This document shows positions 8,024 through 15,661 of a stretch of DNA of 16,747 nucleotides, one piece after another (positions within the stretch are counted from its first letter, which is position 1; every line of letters begins with the position of its first letter). This DNA is from Puniceicoccales bacterium (GTDB taxonomy: Bacteria; Verrucomicrobiota; Verrucomicrobiia; Opitutales; JAIRKQ01). Below the pieces are notes generated by a model, which saw only the letters and a program-made list of their open reading frames with translations, did no database searches and had not been told where the DNA came from. Position numbers and translations under genes: made by a program. The stretch lies in the NCBI GenBank assembly GCA_031270385.1, contig JAISXS010000101.1, forward strand, positions 1 through 16,747, read 5' to 3'.

Positions 8024-8120
8024 TCTTACTTGAGAAAAGCATTTTATCTAACGATGTTTAGCGGAAGGATTCCCGTTTTTTGGAATAGAGGATATGCTTT
8101 TTTCGAGGAAGATGACTACA
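8016..8120 (-). repeat. 105-bp palindromic repeat, copy 4 (complete, inverted)
   Basis: Directly abuts copy 3 in opposite orientation. Plus-strand ends are TATAACTGTCTTACTTGAG and GAGGAAGATGACTACA; the ~27-bp terminal repeats share about 19 positions and close with AAAAGCAT/ATGCTTTT. Reverse-complemented, its centre (AAAAAACGGGAATCCTTCC, then AAACATCGT) lines up with copy 5. Confidence 0.75.
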
Positions 8121-8148
8121 AGTAAGTGTCTTTGTCAATCGTGGTGGC
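8121..8148 (+). repeat. Probable right part of repeat copy 2
   Basis: AGTAAGTGTCTTTGTCAATC followed by GTGGTGG aligns with the right end of copy 3 (AGTTAGGATGTCCTTGTCGA followed by GTGTGAC). It therefore completes the broken copy that starts at 7843. The alignment is short and degenerate. Confidence 0.45.
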
Positions 8149-8188
8149 CATGTTGCCACGTCATTGAGGTGATGGGAGACATTGACAA
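8132..8188. repeat. Inverted repeat upstream of the transhydrogenase gene
   Basis: TTGTCAAT (8132-8139) and ATTGACAA (8181-8188) are perfect 8-bp inverted repeats enclosing a smaller GTGGC/GCCAC hairpin (8144-8159). It lies just before pntA2, within its expected leader, but partly coincides with the repeat remnant, so it may have no regulatory role. Confidence 0.35.
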
Positions 8189-8209
8189 GCGCTGATTTTT
8201 TATTGCCAT

Positions 8210-8566
8210 GTGTACATGCATTCGCTTTCCATGGTTTTTGTTTTTGTTTTATCCGGATTCCTCGGGTTTGAGCTAATTTCCAGGGTGCCATCCCAATTGC
8301 ACACCCCTTTGATGTCGGGTTCAAACGCAATTTCTGGGATTACAATAATTGGTGCGGTCGTGGCCCTCGGAAATTCAGGAGGTTCAAAAGTAGCCGTGGT
8401 TTTGGGTTTTTTTGCTACTGTTTTGGCGACAATCAACGTAGTGAGCGGCTATTGCGTAACGGATAGAATGCTGGAGATGTTCGCTGGCAAAAAAAATGAA
8501 AAAAAATCTATTTTTTTGAACAAATTGCAATCGACGGAGTCTCAGACGGTGCGGGGCAAGCAGTAG
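8210..8566 (+). CDS. pntAB: NAD(P) transhydrogenase, alpha subunit membrane domain (PntAB/PntA2 type), orphan
   Basis: In transhydrogenases that are split into three chains, this small subunit supplies part of the proton channel that couples hydride transfer from NADH to NADP+ to proton movement. The family signature is plain: GFLGFELISRVPSQLHTPLM then SGSNAISGI, and near the end LATINVVSGYCVTDRMLEMF. About three hydrophobic segments follow in order (residues 8-24, 40-54, 60-80), with a lysine-rich tail from residue 92. Start GTG 8210 is preferred by length; ATG 8216 and 8231 are alternatives; no clear Shine-Dalgarno. Neither the NAD-binding subunit (PntAA) nor PntB is adjacent: repeats lie upstream and a convergent gene downstream. 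The subunit alone cannot work, so partners must be elsewhere or this is a relic. Confidence 0.88.
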   Translation: MYMHSLSMVFVFVLSGFLGFELISRVPSQLHTPLMSGSNAISGITIIGAVVALGNSGGSKVAVVLGFFATVLATINVVSGYCVTDRMLEMFAGKKNEKKSIFLNKLQSTESQTVRGKQ

Positions 8567-8604
8567 CTTCTCGTGTTAGATTTAGTTTGATAGAAATTAA
8601 GGGG

Positions 8605-8637
8605 GCGGGGCCGGGGTTCCGCTTCTTTTGTTTTTTG
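8605..8637 (+). terminator. Probable intrinsic terminator after pntAB
   Basis: GCGGGG and TTCCGC (two G-U pairs) flank a GC-rich loop, followed by a T-rich run TTCTTTTGTTTTTT, 39 bases after the stop codon. Confidence 0.55.
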
Positions 8638-8690
8638 GTTGCGTGTGTCGTCTTTTGTTCGGGATTTTGACGGAGCAGTTGGACGTCACT

Positions 8691-8724
8691 GAAAAGGAAA
8701 AAGGCCCAGGAACAATCCTGAGCC
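8691..8724 (-). terminator. Intrinsic terminator of the outer-membrane protein gene
   Basis: On the minus strand GGCTCAGGA pairs with TCCTGGGCC (one G-U) around a short loop and is followed by TTTTTCCTTTTC. It lies 25 bases after the omp stop codon. Confidence 0.75.
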
Positions 8725-8748
8725 CCAGCCGAAAGCGCGTGAACCGGT

Positions 8749-9630
8749 TCAGAACGAGCAAGTGACAGCCGCATTGAACCACAAATTATGCTTGTGGCCG
8801 AGAACGTTCACCCAGTAATCTTTGTCTGAAACATGCTTGTCGCTGGCGGAATTTCCCTCATACGAAATCCCAGCCCTAAGCTTTGTCCCGTCTACCACTT
8901 CGTAGACCAAGTCCGCATTGGCACCGTAGTAAAAGTAATCCTTTTTTTCCGCAAAAGCGTCGGCGTCATCGAAGCCGTACGGTCTCTTAGAATTGACGTA
9001 GCCGAACTTTGCGCCCAGGTCAAGGCCAAGACCAGGCGATACATTGTCCGAAAAATCGGTGAAGTGTTGCACTTTGCCCTCTGCTCCGATTTCTTTGCAA
9101 CCGAAATCATAGAAGCAATACAGGGACGGGTTAAGCGGCACATCCACACTAATTCCGGCGTAAATTTCCCCAGTATCGCGTTTCCCTCCGAGGTAGCTGT
9201 TGTTGTTGTTGTTCTTACTGTCGCCCTCACGAAACTCGTCGCTAAAATTGCGGATTCCAAGACGGAAATTGCGGGCGTACCCGACATCTACCGAAAAGGT
9301 ATCGTTAACCTTGTAGGCGACTCCAGCGTACGGCGATATGCGGTTAAACCAATTATGCCTAAAATACGCATCGAAACTACCGTCCTCCATTTTGGCCAGG
9401 AACCCGGAATCTTCCAACGAAAGCGCGGCTTCCACACCGGCGTATATTTCCGTATCCGAGATCCCCACATAACCGATTTCAACGGTCGGAGCGAAAGCCT
9501 TTCGCATTTCCCTGCGTCCGCGATAGACGTACTCGGTTTGAAACTTCATGTCCACAAGGCCGACAAAGTCGGAGGCCTGGACAGCCACGACGCCAAGCAC
9601 ACCCACAAGTACCATTGGTAATTTTTTCAT
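8749..9630 (-). CDS. Outer-membrane beta-barrel protein (porin-like, possibly TorF family)
   Basis: A 293-residue exported protein. Signal peptide MKKLPMVLVGVLGVVAVQA with likely cleavage before SDF. The mature part is built of alternating aromatic/polar strands and glycine-rich turns and ends in a phenylalanine (AAVTCSF), the usual outer-membrane assembly signal. The start of the mature chain (FQTEYVYRGRREMRKAFAP) recalls TorF-type putative porins; that family call is tentative. Residues around 140-145 contain five consecutive asparagines encoded by five AAC codons, probably in an external loop. ATG at 9630 has an AGAGGAG ribosome site close upstream, one of the better ones in the window. 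Likely role: solute passage or surface contact. It converges on pntAB, with its own terminator. Confidence 0.85.
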   Translation of the reverse strand: MKKLPMVLVGVLGVVAVQASDFVGLVDMKFQTEYVYRGRREMRKAFAPTVEIGYVGISDTEIYAGVEAALSLEDSGFLAKMEDGSFDAYFRHNWFNRISPYAGVAYKVNDTFSVDVGYARNFRLGIRNFSDEFREGDSKNNNNNSYLGGKRDTGEIYAGISVDVPLNPSLYCFYDFGCKEIGAEGKVQHFTDFSDNVSPGLGLDLGAKFGYVNSKRPYGFDDADAFAEKKDYFYYGANADLVYEVVDGTKLRAGISYEGNSASDKHVSDKDYWVNVLGHKHNLWFNAAVTCSF

Positions 9631-9660
9631 AAACTCCTCTGTTAGAAATAGCTGCGGCGG

Positions 9661-9687
9661 ATTTTACTGCGTGCGGTACTATGTCAA
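9661..9687 (-). promoter_or_regulatory. Candidate sigma-70-type promoter for the outer-membrane protein gene
   Basis: Minus strand TTGACA (9687-9682) and TAAAAT (9666-9661) separated by 15 bases, about 30 bases before the start codon. The -35 is consensus and the -10 matches five of six; the spacer is two bases short of ideal. Confidence 0.45.
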
Positions 9688-9743
9688 GACTTTTCTGCAC
9701 ATTTTCCAGTTCTGGGAAAATTTTTTCGCTGCCCAATAATCAG

Positions 9744-9846
9744 TATGGTCGTTTTGTCCGAAAAAGGCATGTTGTTTTTTCGCAAAAATGGGAGTTTCCC
9801 ATCAAGCATCGTCTAATGAAATGCCCTTATCAGCGTAATGACTATA
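9744..9846 (+). repeat. 105-bp palindromic repeat, copy 5 (complete, 103 bp)
   Basis: Between the omp and pyrG promoters. Left end TATGGTCGTTTTGTCCGAAA, right end ATCAGCGTAATGACTATA. The arms close with GGCAT/ATGCC, and the centre has an ATGGGA/TCCCAT hairpin followed by TCAAGCATCGTC. Several arm differences are G-T pairs, so the fold is kept in the plus-strand transcript. The rest of the 9631-9943 gap holds no other feature except the promoter noted. Confidence 0.75.
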
Positions 9847-9943
9847 AATCAACGCTCACATTTTCGCGTATTTGCGGTCGAAACGTACCAATTTTTGAAT
9901 TTTTCTTGTATTGGACGAATTGATTTTTCAAATTGGCGAAAGG

Positions 9944-11539
9944 ATGAAGTATATATTTGTCACAGGTGGCGTCGTTTCGTCCCTTGGAAAGGGGTTGACC
10001 GCCGGGGCGTTGGGGGCCTTACTCGAATGCCGTGGCTATCGCGTTAGGCTACAAAAATTTGATCCCTACCTAAACATCGACCCTGGGACAATGAGTCCAT
10101 TCCAGCACGGCGAAGTCTATGTCCTGGACGACGGTACGGAAACGGATCTCGACCTCGGTCACTATGAACGCTTCACGTCAGCAAAGTTGACAAAAGAAAG
10201 TAGCGTCTCAGCTGGTCAAATATACGCGGAAGTGATTCGTAAGGAGAGACGCGGTGATTTCCTTGGGCAGACGGTACAAATAATTCCACACGTGACAGAC
10301 GAAATAAAGGAAAAATTTATGCGCGGGGCGAAAAATTGCGATATCATCATAACGGAAATCGGCGGCACGGTCGGGGATATCGAGAGTCTCCCATTTATTG
10401 AAGCAATGCGGCAAATGTCGATGGATGTCGGCAAAGACAATGTGCTGTACCTGCACATAGCTCTTGTTCCATATTTACGGGCTGCGGAGGAATTAAAAAC
10501 AAAACCCTGCCAACAGAGCGTCGCCAAGCTGCGGGAAATAGGGATTCAGCCGGACATTCTTGTATGCAGGACGGAAATTCATCTCCCACAAGACGTCCGC
10601 CAAAAAATAAGCATGTTCTGCAACGTCGACAAAAATTGTGTTGTCGAAGAGAGAGACCTGCAACTTTCTGTCTACGAGCTTCCAGTCGTCCTACATGAAG
10701 AAAATCTGGATGGTATCGTTCTAGAACGATTGGCACTGGAGACCCGCAGTTGCAATATATCGAAATGGGAGATGATAATTCAAGATTTGGCTCGGCCACA
10801 AACAACGGTAAAAATCGGTTTGGTCGGAAAGTATACTGGTCTGAAAGATGCTTATAAATCAGTGTTTGAAGCGCTAAGCCACGCTGGAATAGCGAATAAT
10901 TGCAAGGTCGAAACGATACCGATCGATGCGGAAGATCTCGAATCAAATGGTACGCAGTCACTCGAACAATTGAATGGCATCCTGATTCCAGGCGGATTCG
11001 GCAACAGGGGAACCGATGGAAAAATTTTGGCAGCCAGATATGCCAGAGAAAATAATATCCCGTACATGGGAATTTGCCTAGGAATGCAGATAGCAGTCAT
11101 AGAGTTCGCCAGAAATGTTGCCGGCATAGTCGGTGCTACGAGCGAGGAATTTGATGGGAACGCGGAAAATAAGGTAATATTCTTAATGCATAATCAAGAG
11201 AGTGTGGAAAACAAGGGAGCCACAATGCGCCTCGGCCTATGCGACTGTATTTTGGAGTACGGAACGAAATCAATCGCCGCATATGGCTCGAAGAACATAG
11301 CGGAAAGGCATCGACACAGATATGAGATGAATCCGAAATTCGAAAAAATTTTATGCGACAGCGGAATGAAAATCGCCGGTCGAAATCCGCAAACCGGCCT
11401 TGTTGAAATACTGGAACTCCAGGACCATGAATGGTTCGTCGGCGTCCAATTTCATCCGGAATTCCTGTCGAAACCGTCCGCGGCGCACCCACTACTGGCG
11501 AATTTCGTAAAAATATCCATGCGGAACTACAAATTTTAA
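9944..11539 (+). CDS. pyrG: CTP synthase (glutamine hydrolysing)
   Basis: Converts UTP to CTP with ATP and glutamine. From ATG 9944 (MKYIFVTGGVVSSLGKG, the universal N-terminus) the protein has 532 residues, close to the usual 535-550. The synthetase domain shows SSLGKGLTAG (residues 12-21), KFDPYLNIDPGTMSP (38-52) and DLGHYERF (70-77); the class-I glutaminase domain shows GICLGMQ with nucleophile Cys378 and the His503/Glu505 pair in VQFHPE. The frame is open 33 bases further upstream to 9911, but that extension lacks family support. An AAAGG sits immediately before the ATG, too close to be a normal ribosome site. It precedes the nucleotide transporter by 66 bases on the same strand, consistent with shared nucleotide economy. 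Confidence 0.97.
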   Translation: MKYIFVTGGVVSSLGKGLTAGALGALLECRGYRVRLQKFDPYLNIDPGTMSPFQHGEVYVLDDGTETDLDLGHYERFTSAKLTKESSVSAGQIYAEVIRKERRGDFLGQTVQIIPHVTDEIKEKFMRGAKNCDIIITEIGGTVGDIESLPFIEAMRQMSMDVGKDNVLYLHIALVPYLRAAEELKTKPCQQSVAKLREIGIQPDILVCRTEIHLPQDVRQKISMFCNVDKNCVVEERDLQLSVYELPVVLHEENLDGIVLERLALETRSCNISKWEMIIQDLARPQTTVKIGLVGKYTGLKDAYKSVFEALSHAGIANNCKVETIPIDAEDLESNGTQSLEQLNGILIPGGFGNRGTDGKILAARYARENNIPYMGICLGMQIAVIEFARNVAGIVGATSEEFDGNAENKVIFLMHNQESVENKGATMRLGLCDCILEYGTKSIAAYGSKNIAERHRHRYEMNPKFEKILCDSGMKIAGRNPQTGLVEILELQDHEWFVGVQFHPEFLSKPSAAHPLLANFVKISMRNYKF

Positions 11540-11605
11540 ATATTGATATTGATTTATTCTAAAAATGTTAAATAAATTATACACTAGTTGGGAAGGTGTT
11601 AGATC

Positions 11606-13180
11606 ATGAGTGAAAATAGTTCCGTTGCTCCAGAAGTTGTTCCAGAATTCGGGAAGGTTAGGAAGTTCCTTTTTCCCGTTCACAGTTTTGAAGTCAAAAA
11701 GGCGTTGCCCATGGGCATGATGTTCTTTTTCATTCTCTTCAATTACACTTGTTTGCGAAACCTGAAGGATGCCCTCGTTGTTACAGCACCGAATTCTGGC
11801 GCAGAAGTGTTGCCCTTTTTGAAGGGATGGCTTGTAATGCCCTGTGCCGTGCTGTTCACGTTTCTCTATGCGAAAGGCAGCGACGCAATGAGCTGTGAAA
11901 AGCTGTTCTATGTGACAATGGGAATATTCATCGCATTTTTTGGCATTTTTGGATTTGTCATCTATCCAAACCTGAACATCCTCCATCCAGCGGCTAAAAC
12001 GGTTGCAGAATGGCAAAATGCTCATAAAACATGGGCATGGCCTCTAGCCGCCGTTGGAAATTGGTCATTTGCGCTGTTTTACATGATGGCCGAGTTGTGG
12101 GGTAGTGTAGCTCTTTCGCTCTTATTTTGGCAATTTGCAAACCAAATTTGTAAGACATCGGAAGCCAAAAGATTTTACGCATTTTTCGGCCTTCTTGCCC
12201 AATTTTCGCTGTTGCTTGCCGGTGAGCTCGCTGACGCCTTTGCGAAGACGGAAAGTCAAAGCAAATCCGTATTTTGGATAATTGGCATAGTTGTCGCTTC
12301 GGGATTGCTTGTCATGTGCATATATCGTTGGATATACGTGTACGTTTTGACCGATAAAAAGTTGTATGACAAACCGGAATTACCGGGAGCTAAAAAGAAA
12401 AAGACAAAGATGGGTTTTTGGCAAAGCATGAAAATAATGGTAACATCCCCGTACCTCGGTCTGATTGCCGCGTTGGTAATATGCTACGGAATCAGCGTAA
12501 ATTTGATGGAAGGACTGTGGAAGGGGCAGGCACATACGATATACTCCGACAAAAATCAGTTCAACGCGTTCATGGGAAGGTATTCCCGTTACACCGGTAT
12601 AGTGTCGATTTTCGTAATGATAGTGGGAGGTAATATTTTGCGTAAGTTCAGCTGGTTTACCGCCGCCGTCATAACCCCAGTTCTAACGTTGATTACTGGC
12701 AGTTTGTTTTTTGCATTCGTGATATGGAAAGATAGTTTCGCAGACTCACTTGCGTCATTTGCCGATACTCTTACACGAGTTTTGAAGCCTGAGGAAGCAA
12801 TAGTAATAACGCCGGTGATTGCCGCTGTGCTACTCGGGGAAATAATTCTAATCCTTGCGAAATCAACGAAATACGCGCTTTTTGACCTCACGAAGGAGAT
12901 GGCATACATTCCCCTCGATGAAGAAATGAAAGTGAAGGGTAAGGTGGTGGTCGATGTGGTCGGCGGGCGCCTTGGGAAGGCCAGTGGGGCATGGATTCAG
13001 CTAGGTTTGCTGACGATTTTTTCGAAAATTTGGGGCACAAAGGCCAGATTAATACAGATAGCTCCCTGTTTGTTCGGAATATTTGTGGTGAGCTGTATCG
13101 TATGGACGTTAGCTGTCAACACCCTTAGCAAGAAAATTACTGCAGTAACGGCGCAACCACCGGCAACTGCTACGAGTTGA
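11606..13180 (+). CDS. ATP/ADP (nucleotide) translocase, TLC/NTT family
   Basis: An inner-membrane carrier of 524 residues with about 11-12 hydrophobic helices. Relatives in Chlamydiae, rickettsiae and plastids exchange host ATP for ADP or import nucleotides. The sequence follows chlamydial Npt1 closely in my recollection: FGKVRKFLFPVHSFEVKKAL, NYTCLRNLKDALVVTAP.SGAE, AELWGSVALSLLFWQFAN, NLMEGLWKGQ, AFMGRYSRYTG, STKYALFDLTKEMAYIPLDE, then KVKGK and RLGKASG. The charged residues Lys54, Glu163, Glu302 and Lys458 probably correspond to those essential in plant NTT1. GGAAGG about ten bases before ATG 11606 is a fair ribosome site. A strong terminator follows. Substrate (ATP/ADP antiport versus broader import) cannot be settled from sequence. 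Confidence 0.95.
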   Translation: MSENSSVAPEVVPEFGKVRKFLFPVHSFEVKKALPMGMMFFFILFNYTCLRNLKDALVVTAPNSGAEVLPFLKGWLVMPCAVLFTFLYAKGSDAMSCEKLFYVTMGIFIAFFGIFGFVIYPNLNILHPAAKTVAEWQNAHKTWAWPLAAVGNWSFALFYMMAELWGSVALSLLFWQFANQICKTSEAKRFYAFFGLLAQFSLLLAGELADAFAKTESQSKSVFWIIGIVVASGLLVMCIYRWIYVYVLTDKKLYDKPELPGAKKKKTKMGFWQSMKIMVTSPYLGLIAALVICYGISVNLMEGLWKGQAHTIYSDKNQFNAFMGRYSRYTGIVSIFVMIVGGNILRKFSWFTAAVITPVLTLITGSLFFAFVIWKDSFADSLASFADTLTRVLKPEEAIVITPVIAAVLLGEIILILAKSTKYALFDLTKEMAYIPLDEEMKVKGKVVVDVVGGRLGKASGAWIQLGLLTIFSKIWGTKARLIQIAPCLFGIFVVSCIVWTLAVNTLSKKITAVTAQPPATATS

Positions 13181-13206
13181 AGCCAATGAAAATTTTGTGC
13201 GGACCG

Positions 13207-13232
13207 GCCCCCGGCAAATGCCGGGGGCTTTT
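13207..13232 (+). terminator. Strong intrinsic terminator after the nucleotide transporter
   Basis: A perfect 9-bp GC stem, GCCCCCGGC/GCCGGGGGC with loop AAAT, followed by TTTTCATTT, 27 bases after the stop codon. Flanking AATGAAAA and TTTTCATT extend the hairpin. Confidence 0.9.
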
Positions 13233-13345
13233 CATTTGGGAATTCGTCGATTTCCGGCAGAAATTTGATCGCAATTTTTGGAAAATTTGTAGCATGCCCC
13301 ACGAACTGGTGAGCCGGTCCGGTAAATTGCAAACAAACTAAAAAT

Positions 13346-14224
13346 ATGTCACTAACGAAAATAATACTGTCGTTGCTCAATCCGGTAGATACCGAGATTT
13401 CATCGCTGCAGACGAAATTGAGGAAACTTTCCAATGTTCGAGCGGTAATTTTCGATGTCTACGGAACGCTCTTTACAACGAAGGTTGGTAGCAACTCGCT
13501 GTCGGAACCAAGCGTAGAGTCGGATAAGGTGATAACCGAGGCGCTGGAAGAATCCGACTTCGACATTTTTGAGCACGAATTAAGCCTGAGCGAATTGTAC
13601 GTCGGTCACATAAAGGCACACTACGATATTCGCAGGTCGGAGGGGATAACCTATCCAGAGATCAATATTTGTGACGTTTGGCAAGATTTTTTGAATGAGC
13701 TTTTCGCGAACGGCGTCATCGACGGAGATATGACGGAGCGATCGATCCATCGTGTCATCGTTCGCCACGAATGCAAGGTGAACCCCATATGGCCGGCTAA
13801 GGGTTCACTAGAATTCATCAGAAAATTGCAAGATAAAAATGTGCACGTGGGCATAATCTCGACGGCGCAATTTTATACGCCGATAATTATGGAAGCGTTG
13901 TACCAAAATAGTTTGGAGACCCTGGGATTCAAGGAAAGGATTTGCATATGGTCATATGAACACAGGCATAGAAAGCCATCGGCTGTGATGTTCAAGCTGT
14001 GCGAAGAGGGACTGAGAACGCTCGGCGTAAAACCATCCGATGCCATCTACGTCGGCAATGACATATTCAGTGATATAGTTCCCGCGCATAAAGCCGGGTT
14101 CAAGACCGCCTTGTTTGCCGGGGACGTCCGTTCGCTGCGTCTCCACGAGGATATGGAAGAATGCACGAAAATAAAGCCACTCATAATTTTTAATGATTTC
14201 AAACAGTTAGCCAGCTGCCTTTGA
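13346..14224 (+). CDS. HAD-superfamily hydrolase
   Basis: A 292-residue soluble protein with all four HAD motifs: IFDVYGTLF (nucleophile Asp37), GIIST (Ser172), RKPSA (Lys210) and YVGNDIFSDI (Asp239, Asp243). An alpha-helical cap of about 110 residues sits between motifs I and II. The DxYGT form of motif I, lacking the second Asp of typical phosphatases, is common in haloacid-dehalogenase-like members, so the substrate cannot be named. A 30-residue N-terminal extension precedes motif I. No Shine-Dalgarno is visible before ATG 13346. It heads a compact cluster after the transporter terminator; its end lies 57 bases before the likely rsmG start. Confidence 0.85.
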   Translation: MSLTKIILSLLNPVDTEISSLQTKLRKLSNVRAVIFDVYGTLFTTKVGSNSLSEPSVESDKVITEALEESDFDIFEHELSLSELYVGHIKAHYDIRRSEGITYPEINICDVWQDFLNELFANGVIDGDMTERSIHRVIVRHECKVNPIWPAKGSLEFIRKLQDKNVHVGIISTAQFYTPIIMEALYQNSLETLGFKERICIWSYEHRHRKPSAVMFKLCEEGLRTLGVKPSDAIYVGNDIFSDIVPAHKAGFKTALFAGDVRSLRLHEDMEECTKIKPLIIFNDFKQLASCL

Positions 14225-14280
14225 GTTTTGCTTCGGTCGGCGAGCTGTGTTTACCGTTCCCGTGGAGGGGGTTGGATTTT

Positions 14281-14910
14281 ATGAAGAGTGAGTGTTTTTG
14301 CATTGTGGCCGCAGAGGACGAAATTCGAATGGTGTTCAACGAAATGGACGGTGAACAGATTTCCCTGCTAGGGCACTATGCTGCGCTTTTGGCGAAATGG
14401 AATGCAAAAATTAACTTAATTTCCAGGAAGGATGTCGGAAACATCGTATGCAAGCACATCATTCCATGCCTGTCAATCGGTCGAGTGGCAGATTTTTTAC
14501 CAGGAGAAACGGTGTTGGACATCGGCACTGGCGGAGGGTTGCCCGGTATTCCGCTGGCAATTGCGCACAGAACAACAAATTTTACGCTAATGGACTCCGT
14601 TGGAAAAAAAATCGGCGCCCTCAATGAAATGATTTCGGAGCTCGGGTTGCGAAATACGAAACTCGTCCACTGCCGCGCAGAAAATTTTTCCGGAAAATTC
14701 GATAAAATCGTTGCCAGGGCTGTGTCGAACTTGCGTAAATTTTTGGGATATTCTTCGAAGCTTTTGAAACGTGATGGGAAAATATTTTATATTAAGGGAG
14801 GTGACTGTAGCGGTGATTTTGCACTTTTGAAAAAATATAAATTACACAGCATTTCTGCAGCTACCGGGATAGACAAACTTGGAGATAAGGTTATTCTTGA
14901 AATTTTTTAA
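14281..14910 (+). CDS. rsmG: 16S rRNA (guanine527-N7)-methyltransferase
   Basis: Methylates N7 of G527 in 16S rRNA using S-adenosylmethionine (GidB). The 209-residue product from ATG 14281 has the family length. The SAM site is VLDIGTGGGLPGIPLA (about residues 78-93), preceded by LAKWNAKINLISRKD (38-52), a hallmark of the family, and followed by VARAVSNL. The frame is open upstream to TTG 14221, overlapping the HAD stop, but GGAGGGG at 14264-14270, about ten bases before ATG 14281, decides the start. Two bases separate it from the next gene, so the two are co-transcribed. Confidence 0.95.
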   Translation: MKSECFCIVAAEDEIRMVFNEMDGEQISLLGHYAALLAKWNAKINLISRKDVGNIVCKHIIPCLSIGRVADFLPGETVLDIGTGGGLPGIPLAIAHRTTNFTLMDSVGKKIGALNEMISELGLRNTKLVHCRAENFSGKFDKIVARAVSNLRKFLGYSSKLLKRDGKIFYIKGGDCSGDFALLKKYKLHSISAATGIDKLGDKVILEIF

Positions 14911-14912
14911 CA

Positions 14913-15581
14913 ATGGATAGAAAAAAATTTTTAGTGGCATCGAGTGATGGTGTGAATGTCTATGTGGCGAAATGCGGACACATCAAGACAAACACGGGCT
15001 TCATCGAAAATTATGTGCGCGGGGAAGCTGTGTTGATCGATGCGCCATTCGGATCGTTTGATGCCAGCAAAAAAATCCTAAGCCATGGAACAAAAGTCGT
15101 CGCCCTACTCTTTACGCATTGCCATTGGGACCACATTGGCGATGGCCATATTTTCAGGGGTCTTGGGGCGAGGACATACGCGCATGCTCTGGATAGACCA
15201 TTAATCGAGAATCCGGAGTTGATGGCGATGCTTACTGGCATTGGCGACGAGTTGATTCCATGCAGGATTGATGTTGAAATCGCGGATGGAGATTGTGTGA
15301 ACGTCGGCAACTGGCTTAGCATTGACTCTCGATGGGTCCCTGGGCACGCTGCCGGGGATTTGGCGTTTTACATAGAGTCATCCAGCTGTGTTTTTGCTGG
15401 CGACACCCTGTTTCGCGGCGGCATCGGAAGATCCGATTTGCTCGGTGGCAACGAATTACTACTCATCCGTGGCATCAAGGAAAAAATTTTATCGCTTCCA
15501 GATGGCACGATTGTGATTCCTGGACACGGGAATTTTTCCACGATAGCACGGGAAAAACTTCACAATGAATTTTTGCAATGA
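14913..15581 (+). CDS. Metallo-beta-lactamase-fold hydrolase (glyoxalase II-like)
   Basis: A 222-residue cytosolic hydrolase with a full dinuclear metal site: THCHWDH (His69, His71, Asp73, His74), GH at His145, GDTLF with Asp164 and PGHG with His205. GDTLF.GGIGRSDL is typical of the hydroxyacylglutathione-hydrolase-like (GloB/YcbL) branch, so detoxification of methylglyoxal-derived thioesters is a reasonable guess; the thiol used is unknown. ATG 14913 begins two bases after the rsmG stop without its own ribosome site, implying coupling. Confidence 0.88.
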   Translation: MDRKKFLVASSDGVNVYVAKCGHIKTNTGFIENYVRGEAVLIDAPFGSFDASKKILSHGTKVVALLFTHCHWDHIGDGHIFRGLGARTYAHALDRPLIENPELMAMLTGIGDELIPCRIDVEIADGDCVNVGNWLSIDSRWVPGHAAGDLAFYIESSSCVFAGDTLFRGGIGRSDLLGGNELLLIRGIKEKILSLPDGTIVIPGHGNFSTIAREKLHNEFLQ

Positions 15582-15661
15582 TCCAACGCGTTTGTTCTGT
15601 TTTTGTGGGCAGACATGGTTGCCAAAAATTTCTAGCAAAGGCATAAAATATTTTTTATACT

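Noticed and set aside
8118..8209. Remnant of the missing PntAA subunit gene upstream of pntAB
   Set aside because: The gap is filled by repeat sequence and a small inverted repeat; no frame resembles the NAD-binding domain.
8833..9621. 262-codon plus-strand ORF
   Set aside because: It mirrors the outer-membrane protein gene, which has a signal peptide, good ribosome site, terminator and C-terminal Phe.
10395..10961. 188-codon minus-strand ORF
   Set aside because: Antisense shadow of pyrG.
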